A DNA stretch of 36,136 bases from Bacteroidales bacterium (GTDB lineage Bacteria; Bacteroidota; Bacteroidia; Bacteroidales; UBA932), in the NCBI GenBank assembly GCA_017617035.1, contig JAFZWV010000022.1, forward strand, positions 1 to 36,136, read 5' to 3'. The notes under the pieces were generated by a model that did not search any database, had not been told where the DNA came from, and saw only the letters and a program-made list of their open reading frames with translations. Positions 31,654 to 36,136 of this stretch are shown in pieces. Position numbers and translations under genes: made by a program. Position 1 is the first letter of the stretch. Every line of letters starts with the position of its first letter.

Positions 31654-32829
31654 ATGGCAGAAAAAAGAGATTACTACGAAGTTCTCGGCCTCCAGAAAGG
31701 AGCGACCGAAGAAGATATCAAGCAGGCTTACAGGAAGGCTGCTTTGAAGTGGCATCCCGACCGCTGGGTAAATGGCACCGACGAAGAGAAGAAGACCGCC
31801 GAGGAGAAGTTTAAGGAAGCCTCGGAGGCCTATTCCGTTCTGAGCGATCCGGATAAGCGTCAGAAGTACGACCAGTTCGGTTTCGCAGGAGTTGACGGCG
31901 CTGGCGCCCAGGACTGGAGCCAGGGCTTCGGCAACCTTAACGACATCCTGAACAACCTGTTCGGCGGAGCTTTCGGAGGCGCTTTCGGCGGCTTCGGTGG
32001 CTTTGGCGGTTTTGGCGGAGGCCCTCAGGGAAGGCAGAAGCAGCGCGGTCGCGACATCCGTACACGCGTACGCCTGACCCTGGCCGAGATTGCGAATGGC
32101 TGCGTCAAAGAGGTTACCCTAGAGCGTAACCGTCCATGCCCCGATTGCGGCGGAAAGGGAGCGAAGAACTCTTCGGACATCAAGACCTGCCCTACCTGTA
32201 AAGGCGCCGGCCAGGTCCAACACGTCACCAACAGCCTCTTTGGAAGGACTATAACATACAATGTTTGCCCCCAGTGCGGCGGCGAAGGCGAGATCATCAG
32301 TAATCCCTGCCGCAGTTGCGGTGGAACCGGCCTTATCCGTAAGAAGGAAACAGTCTCTATCAAGATACCTGCCGGCATCGAAGCGGGAATGCAGATTACG
32401 ATCAGGGGCGAGGGCCACAGCGCGCCGCACAACGGAGTCAACGGCGACCTTCTGGTCGTAATTGAGGAGCTTGAGGACGCCAATCTCAAGAGGGAAGGTA
32501 ACAATCTGTTCTTTACCAAGATCATTTCGGTGACCGACGCAATCCTCGGCTGCGAGATTACGGTGCCATGCCTCGACGGCGAGCAGAAACTCAAACTCGA
32601 ACCCGGTACTCAGAGTGGCTACGTCACCCGCCTACGCGGAAAGGGATTACCTGCTCTGAATGGCTATGGTAAGGGTGATCTGTATGTAAAGATCCTCGTC
32701 TGGATACCCCACAAACTGTCCCGTGATGAGAAAAAGGCTATCGAAGAGATGCGTTCCAGCGGTAGCTTTACTCCGGATCCCTCGCGCGACGACAAAGCTA
32801 TCTTCGAAAAGGAGAAAAATATTTTTTAA
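31654..32829 (+). CDS. dnaJ: Chaperone protein DnaJ
   Basis: A 391-residue class A Hsp40 that delivers clients to DnaK and stimulates its ATPase. The J domain (1-75) has the HPD triad at 34-36; a Gly/Phe-rich region (about 95-125, repeated GGFGG) follows; then four zinc-finger repeats CPDCGGKG, CPTCKGAG, CPQCGGEG and CRSCGGTG; then the client-binding C-terminal domain (VKILVWIPHKLS). All parts are intact. It is co-transcribed with grpE. Confidence 0.97.
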   Translation: MAEKRDYYEVLGLQKGATEEDIKQAYRKAALKWHPDRWVNGTDEEKKTAEEKFKEASEAYSVLSDPDKRQKYDQFGFAGVDGAGAQDWSQGFGNLNDILNNLFGGAFGGAFGGFGGFGGFGGGPQGRQKQRGRDIRTRVRLTLAEIANGCVKEVTLERNRPCPDCGGKGAKNSSDIKTCPTCKGAGQVQHVTNSLFGRTITYNVCPQCGGEGEIISNPCRSCGGTGLIRKKETVSIKIPAGIEAGMQITIRGEGHSAPHNGVNGDLLVVIEELEDANLKREGNNLFFTKIISVTDAILGCEITVPCLDGEQKLKLEPGTQSGYVTRLRGKGLPALNGYGKGDLYVKILVWIPHKLSRDEKKAIEEMRSSGSFTPDPSRDDKAIFEKEKNIF

Positions 32830-32834
32830 ATAAT

Positions 32835-32865
32835 TTTGCATAGTTCGAAAATAGTCCTATCTTTG
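32835..32865 (+). promoter_or_regulatory. Promoter of rplS
   Basis: TTTG at 32835-32838 and TATCTTTG at 32858-32865 are separated by 19 bases, a complete consensus match. Transcription should start near 32870, leaving a leader of about 60 bases. Confidence 0.8.
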
Positions 32866-32877
32866 CAGTCCCATTTC

Positions 32878-32910
32878 GCAGCCTCTCTTCAAACGGTTCG
32901 ATGACGCTGC
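32878..32910 (+). promoter_or_regulatory. Possible leader hairpin of rplS
   Basis: GCAGC (32878-32882) can pair with GCTGC (32906-32910) in the leader between the rplS promoter and its ATG. The stem is short, so this is only a candidate for a ribosomal-protein autoregulatory leader. Confidence 0.3.
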
Positions 32911-32933
32911 ACTTTTAAGACATTTTTTTGACA

Positions 32934-33314
32934 ATGGACGCAATTAAACTGGTTGAGCAGGCATTTGCTCAGAATAAGACCGAGAAGTATCCTCAGTTCA
33001 AGGCAGGAGATACTATTACGGTTACATATAAAATCAAGGAAGGCGACAAGTTCCGTCTTCAGAACTTTAGGGGACAGGTAATCCAGATCTCCGGCGCAAC
33101 CCCCTTCACCAGGACTTTCACAGTCCGTAAGGTTACCGGCGGCGTAGGTGTTGAAAGGATTTTCCCTTACGAGTCACCCTTCATTGAGAACATTGAACTG
33201 AACAAGGTCGGCCATGTCCGTCGCGCCCGCATCTTCTACCTTCGTAAGCTCTCCGGCAAGAAGGCCCGCATCCGCGAGAAGAAGATGAGCGTAAAGCCTG
33301 CCACCGAAGAATAG
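32934..33314 (+). CDS. rplS: Large ribosomal subunit protein bL19
   Basis: A 126-residue 50S protein at the 30S-50S interface. The family pattern is clear: FKAGDTITVTYKIKEGDKFRLQNF, GQVIQISG, TFTVRKVTGGVGVERIFPYESPFIENIEL and GHVRRARIFYLRKLSGKKARI. The ATG at 32934 was preferred to an in-frame TTG at 32928. There is no terminator before the tRNA that begins 24 bases after its stop, so both are probably on one transcript. Confidence 0.97.
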   Translation: MDAIKLVEQAFAQNKTEKYPQFKAGDTITVTYKIKEGDKFRLQNFRGQVIQISGATPFTRTFTVRKVTGGVGVERIFPYESPFIENIELNKVGHVRRARIFYLRKLSGKKARIREKKMSVKPATEE

Positions 33315-33338
33315 TCGGGTATCAATCCCGGCAAACCT

Positions 33339-33412
33339 GGCTCCTTAGCTCAATTGAATAGAGCATTTGACTACGGATCAAAAGGTTACAGGTTTGAGTC
33401 CTGTAGGAGTCA
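33339..33412 (+). tRNA. tRNA-Arg (anticodon ACG) with an unusual elbow
   Basis: The cloverleaf is complete: acceptor GGCTCCT/AGGAGTC (one G-U), D-stem GCTC/GAGC, anticodon stem TTTGA/TCAAA with loop CTACGGA (anticodon ACG, read as ICG after deamination), variable loop AGGTT and T-stem ACAGG/CCTGT. A20 and A73, arginine identity elements, are present. The 3' CCA is not encoded. The D-loop AATTGAATA has A at position 19 and the T-loop TTTGAGT has T at 56, so the usual G19-C56 tertiary pair is replaced by A19-U56. It is followed by a strong terminator. Confidence 0.92.
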
Positions 33413-33414
33413 CG

Positions 33415-33451
33415 AAAAAAGCCCACTAGAGATACCTCTGGTGGGCTTTTT
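33415..33451 (+). terminator. Intrinsic terminator after the tRNA-Arg
   Basis: A6 plus GCCCACTAGAG (33415-33431) pairs with CTCTGGTGGGC plus T5 (33436-33451) around the loop ATAC, with one G-T wobble. It should end the rplS-tRNA transcript. Confidence 0.9.
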
Positions 33452-33481
33452 GGTTAAAACTTAACCACAATTTAACCACAA
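33451..33481. repeat. Short direct and inverted repeats behind the tRNA terminator
   Basis: TGGTTAA AAC TTAACCA is a perfect palindrome (33451-33467), and TTAACCACAA is directly repeated at 33461-33470 and 33472-33481. Such repeats next to a tRNA could be an integration scar or protein-binding site. Nothing else was found up to the promoter near 33528 apart from one 8-base inverted repeat (33484-33491 with 33542-33549). Confidence 0.5.
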
Positions 33482-33527
33482 GCGATTTTCAACGGGCACC
33501 TGTAAGACAAAAATAGGGAGCATGAAA

Positions 33528-33559
33528 GTTGATAGTGTCGCTGAAAATCAATACCTTTG
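33528..33559 (+). promoter_or_regulatory. Promoter of the small-ORF/FISUMP operon
   Basis: GTTG at 33528-33531 (one mismatch to TTTG) and TACCTTTG at 33552-33559 are 20 bases apart. Transcription would start near 33565 and give a leader of about 105 bases. Confidence 0.6.
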
Positions 33560-33569
33560 ATGGTCTTAC

Positions 33570-33638
33570 TGTCAGAAATGCGCCGAGGGCAAAACCATAC
33601 CACACTTTCTGACACGCTCTCCTGGAGATCGGGGGGGG
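33570..33638 (+). promoter_or_regulatory. Leader with 9-base inverted repeat and a G8 tract
   Basis: TGTCAGAAA (33570-33578) and TTTCTGACA (33606-33614) form a perfect stem with a 27-base loop. A run of eight G lies at 33631-33638, 31 bases before the small ORF. The stem lacks a following T-run. The leader may be a regulatory RNA structure, and the G tract could vary in length by slippage. Confidence 0.5.
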
Positions 33639-33669
33639 TAACAAGCTTATAATCAATTATTTACATATA

Positions 33670-33786
33670 ATGAAGGACGTTCAGTTTTATGAGGCGCCCT
33701 CGACAATCGTTGTCGAGTTGGCGCAGGAAGGCGTCGTGTGCGCCAGCGGTGGTAACTATCCAGAATGGGATCCAGAAAACATTTAA
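33670..33786 (+). CDS. 38-residue small protein before a fimbrillin-like/FISUMP gene
   Basis: The peptide is short and acidic: it starts MKDVQFYEAPSTIVVELAQ and ends CASGGNYPEWDPENI. There is no signal peptide. Its TAA overlaps the ATG of the lipoprotein gene (TAATG), which argues that it is translated. Small ORFs with a YEAP-like start and a Gly/Asn/Glu-rich end with PEW or similar precede surface-protein genes in many Bacteroidales genomes, from memory; their role is unknown. A strong hairpin (33694-33724) lies within the coding sequence. It is below normal length cut-offs and likely missed by automatic annotation. Confidence 0.7.
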   Translation: MKDVQFYEAPSTIVVELAQEGVVCASGGNYPEWDPENI

Positions 33787-35186
33787 TGATCAGGCGTATG
33801 AAAAGAGTATTTATGTTAGTATTACTGGCCGTCGGATTGATCTCCTGCACACAAGAGCCTCTTGATTCCATAAAAGAAGAATCCATCGGAAAACCGATGA
33901 CATTTAATATCTCAGTCGCAGATACCAAGGCGGCAAAAACGGATTGGGCCAATACGGATAAGATATATGTGTTTTTCAATGGCCTTGCAACAAAGTATCT
34001 TATCCTTGAGTATGATGGCAGCGCCTGGACAAATACCTCCGGCGGTGGTACACTTTTAAGTACCGACTTTGATGGCCTTGGAGTAAAAACACTCACTGCC
34101 GTCCACTTTCCGGTTGAGGTTGATGTGGCATACGCGGACAGCAAGTTCTCCTTTACTAGTGGAGGTAAGCCTGTCTACAACTACTACCTGTACGAAACCG
34201 GCAAGGCCTACACAGTGGACGGTGCAAACGTTACTGCCACACTTGCAATGGGCAAGCCCGCAGGCTTTACCCAGATTCATATAGCAGGCATCGATGCATC
34301 TGTAGCAGACTACACCTTCGGCTGCTCGCTCATCAGACCGGTAGCCTGCGCAAGCGTGGGGACTGATGGCACCATTACGGAGGATGTCCTTCAGGCCGGT
34401 GCCCGCCTGAGCGGCGTAGCCGATGCCGACGGCGGTATCTTCGCCGGACGGCTCACCAGCCCGGATGTGGCAGCTAATTATATCTTCACTCTGGCAAGCG
34501 ATGACAATATCTACACCCTGACACGCGACAGCAAAACCCTCACTGCCGGCAAGATGTACAACTTCCCTTCACCCAGTGTGACCGGCGGCTCCAACTGGGC
34601 CGTAACAGCCGCCTCTGATCTCTACGTTGACCTCGGCCTCAGTGTCAAGTGGGCTAAGTGTAATGTGGGCGCCAGCAGCGCAACAGACTATGGTAACTAT
34701 TACGCTTGGGCAGAAATCCAACCGAAAAGCAATTATGACTGGAGTACGAATATATACAATCCAAGTGGTGATGGTTCCACTTTCACTAGATACACCGGAA
34801 GTGACTATTCTGCCCTCTTGCCGGAAGACGATGCAGCATACTCAACCATGGGAGGAACGTTCCGCTCGCCTACCAACGCTGAATGGGTGGAACTGAGGGA
34901 CAATTGCAACCTTTCCAAGCAGACGAATTATAATGGTACCGGCATTAATGGTCTTCTGGTCACCAGCCGGAAGGTTGGGTATACCGATAAATCCATATTC
35001 CTTCCCTTCGCCGGGAATTATGGTGGGGAGACTCTATCCAATGCCAGTAAAACTGGCGCTTATTGGTCATCCTCGCTCAAAACTGATGAACCTGCCAATG
35101 CATTGTACGTCAGCATAGGGAATTCTATGGATTTCAGTTACATTGTCCGTTTAGTTGGACTATCTGTCCGCCCCGTTTCGGATTAA
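33786..35186 (+). CDS. Surface lipoprotein with fimbrillin-like N-terminus and FISUMP domain
   Basis: A 466-residue predicted lipoprotein (signal ending VGLISC, lipidated C21). Residues 35-270 resemble the fimbrillin/Mfa-like family of Bacteroidales (FNISVADTKAAKTDWANTDKIYVFF). From about 280 to the end is a Fibrobacter succinogenes major paralogous (FISUMP) domain, with YVDLGLSVKWAKCNVGAS, YYAWAEIQPK, FRSPTNAEWVELRDNC, YWSSSL and the terminal GLSVRPV. Such proteins are exported to the surface; a role in adhesion is inferred. The start at 33786 is coupled to the small ORF; 33798 (MKRVFML) is an alternative. The same promoter reads both genes. Confidence 0.85.
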   Translation: MIRRMKRVFMLVLLAVGLISCTQEPLDSIKEESIGKPMTFNISVADTKAAKTDWANTDKIYVFFNGLATKYLILEYDGSAWTNTSGGGTLLSTDFDGLGVKTLTAVHFPVEVDVAYADSKFSFTSGGKPVYNYYLYETGKAYTVDGANVTATLAMGKPAGFTQIHIAGIDASVADYTFGCSLIRPVACASVGTDGTITEDVLQAGARLSGVADADGGIFAGRLTSPDVAANYIFTLASDDNIYTLTRDSKTLTAGKMYNFPSPSVTGGSNWAVTAASDLYVDLGLSVKWAKCNVGASSATDYGNYYAWAEIQPKSNYDWSTNIYNPSGDGSTFTRYTGSDYSALLPEDDAAYSTMGGTFRSPTNAEWVELRDNCNLSKQTNYNGTGINGLLVTSRKVGYTDKSIFLPFAGNYGGETLSNASKTGAYWSSSLKTDEPANALYVSIGNSMDFSYIVRLVGLSVRPVSD

Positions 35187-35208
35187 CTAATATACACTAT
35201 TATAACAA

Positions 35209-35246
35209 CAAATCCCGCTACTACTTCTTGAAGGTGGCGGGATTTG
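35209..35246. terminator. Hairpin between convergent FISUMP and ATPase genes
   Basis: CAAATCCCGC (35209-35218) pairs perfectly with GCGGGATTTG (35237-35246), with an inner CTTC/GAAG pairing in the 18-base loop. The short A and T tracts suggest a bidirectional terminator. Confidence 0.7.
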
Positions 35247-35264
35247 ATGTTTAGTATATGCGAA

Positions 35265-36136
35265 TTAGAGGAGCACTTCCTTAGGAGGATTATCTTTAAT
35301 GAACATTGTGAAATAAATGGGAAGGTAGGTTAAATACCCATCCTGCTTGATATCTTTTGCATTGGACATGACATACGCCTGTTTTACCCTGTAATCCGGA
35401 TTTGACATAAAGGTATTTAGCGCCCGATGAATGGTGTAATCTTTTCCGGACTTTACTTCTATGGGCATTATGGCGGCATTGTCGTAGTCATCCAGAATGA
35501 ATTCAACTTCGCCGTGTGCTTTGTTGTCATAGTAGAACAATTGCTTGATGCCATGGGCCTTCAACTCAGATGCGACCACGGTCTCATATACGCTTCCGAG
35601 ATTGACGCTGAGCCGGTCATTCATCACTGCATCAATGTTATACTTGTACAGTTCGTTGGTGAGCAGTCCGACGTCGTTCATATACAGCTTAAGAAGGTTC
35701 TTGCTCTCCGATTCCTTCAACGGGAATGTCGGTGATGAAATGGCCTTAACATCAAGGCAAATCCCTGCGCCAATGATATAATCGAATTCATCCCGGTAGT
35801 CGTTGCTGCGTTTGTCTCCCTTTTCCGCGATATCCTTGTATACAATGCGTTTCTTCTTGTTAGCCATCAGGGATGGAACCATATTGTATATTCTGGTTAT
35901 CTGTAATTTATGATCTTCGTCATATTGGGCGGCATCCACTCCATATAAAGCATGGATGGAATCGTGTATTGCCCTTACGGCAACCATATTCCTGGACTGC
36001 AGGAATTCATTTACGGCATCGGGAAGGCCGCCGACCAACAAATACTTCTTGAAAAGATCAAGCATTTTTGCATGCATAGCATCATCAAGACTCTCCCGTG
36101 CTATGAACCTCTTCTCCAATGTACCAATTGCCGCAT
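35265..36136 (-). CDS. AAA-family ATPase with DUF4143 domain, 5' end outside the window
   Basis: The frame is open to the window edge (the sequence reads AAIGTLEKRF before residue ERFIARE-like MEKRFIARE), so at least 290 C-terminal residues are present and the N-terminal ATPase domain lies beyond. The visible part matches the ATP-binding proteins with a DUF4143 domain: KYLLVGGLPDAVNEFL, a winged-helix region around YKDIAEKGDKRSNDYRD, YMNDVGLL, and the nuclease-like end EVEFILDD...IMPIEVKSGKDYTIHRAL. These proteins are common in Bacteroidales accessory regions; function is unknown. The gene looks more A+T-rich than the core genes. Confidence 0.85.
   Translation of the reverse strand, partial: AAIGTLEKRFIARESLDDAMHAKMLDLFKKYLLVGGLPDAVNEFLQSRNMVAVRAIHDSIHALYGVDAAQYDEDHKLQITRIYNMVPSLMANKKKRIVYKDIAEKGDKRSNDYRDEFDYIIGAGICLDVKAISSPTFPLKESESKNLLKLYMNDVGLLTNELYKYNIDAVMNDRLSVNLGSVYETVVASELKAHGIKQLFYYDNKAHGEVEFILDDYDNAAIMPIEVKSGKDYTIHRALNTFMSNPDYRVKQAYVMSNAKDIKQDGYLTYLPIYFTMFIKDNPPKEVLL

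Overview
The window comes from a chromosome of the order Bacteroidales, probably an uncultured gut or rumen lineage. Four things point there. Promoters have the Bacteroidota form (TTTG, about 19-20 bases, then TAnnTTTG). Shine-Dalgarno sequences are almost absent. The gene neighbourhoods are typical of the group (tyrS-rbfA-FtsX permease, rplY-pth, thymidine kinase beside rsmI, dTDP-rhamnose genes). There are secreted C1, C11 and M6 peptidases, a fimbrillin-like/FISUMP lipoprotein and an AAA/DUF4143 ATPase. Core genes look moderately G+C-rich by eye; the last 2.5 kb looks more A+T-rich (not computed).

Layout. 1-5.2 kb: rpmH faces a leftward operon tyrS-rbfA-FtsX/LolE-like permease-C1 peptidase, with tpiA divergent from tyrS. 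5.2-10 kb: three leftward units, an M6 peptidase plus small exported protein, rplY-pth, and a clostripain-like C11 lipoprotein. 10-11.2 kb: xerD, then a 332-base repeat-filled gap. 11.2-16 kb: leftward unknown protein-rsmI-HHH membrane protein; rightward tdk plus AlkD-like glycosylase; leftward recA-trpS. 17.2-20.7 kb: rightward rlmN-recX against leftward rfbD-rfbC-PAP2. 20.7-28.4 kb: rnhA-pdxA, then a polyamine uptake operon (beta-barrel protein, potA, potB, potC, potD, GNAT acetyltransferase). 28.3-33.4 kb: an unrecognised 559-residue membrane protein, a short nucleoside kinase, grpE-dnaJ, and rplS with a tRNA-Arg. 33.4-36.1 kb: an accessory segment behind the tRNA with a 38-residue ORF, a FISUMP lipoprotein and a DUF4143 ATPase running off the end.

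The main novelty is in non-coding and repeat structure. (1) Five of six divergent gene pairs are driven from mirror-image -7 boxes, CAAANNTA facing TANNTTTG, and three pairs have exactly 12 bases between the boxes. (2) In seven genes the -7 box ends only 4-7 bases before the start codon, so their mRNAs should be leaderless or nearly so. (3) A palindromic repeat has copies inside four protein genes without breaking their frames, adding peptides such as EISPLASLGRND. (4) A second, 52-base-period palindromic repeat sits in two convergent gene gaps. (5) The tRNA-Arg carries a double change that replaces the nearly universal G19-C56 elbow pair with A19-U56.

Functions are assigned from recognisable motifs and family knowledge without database searches. 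Promoters, hairpins and leader lengths are inferred from sequence alone.
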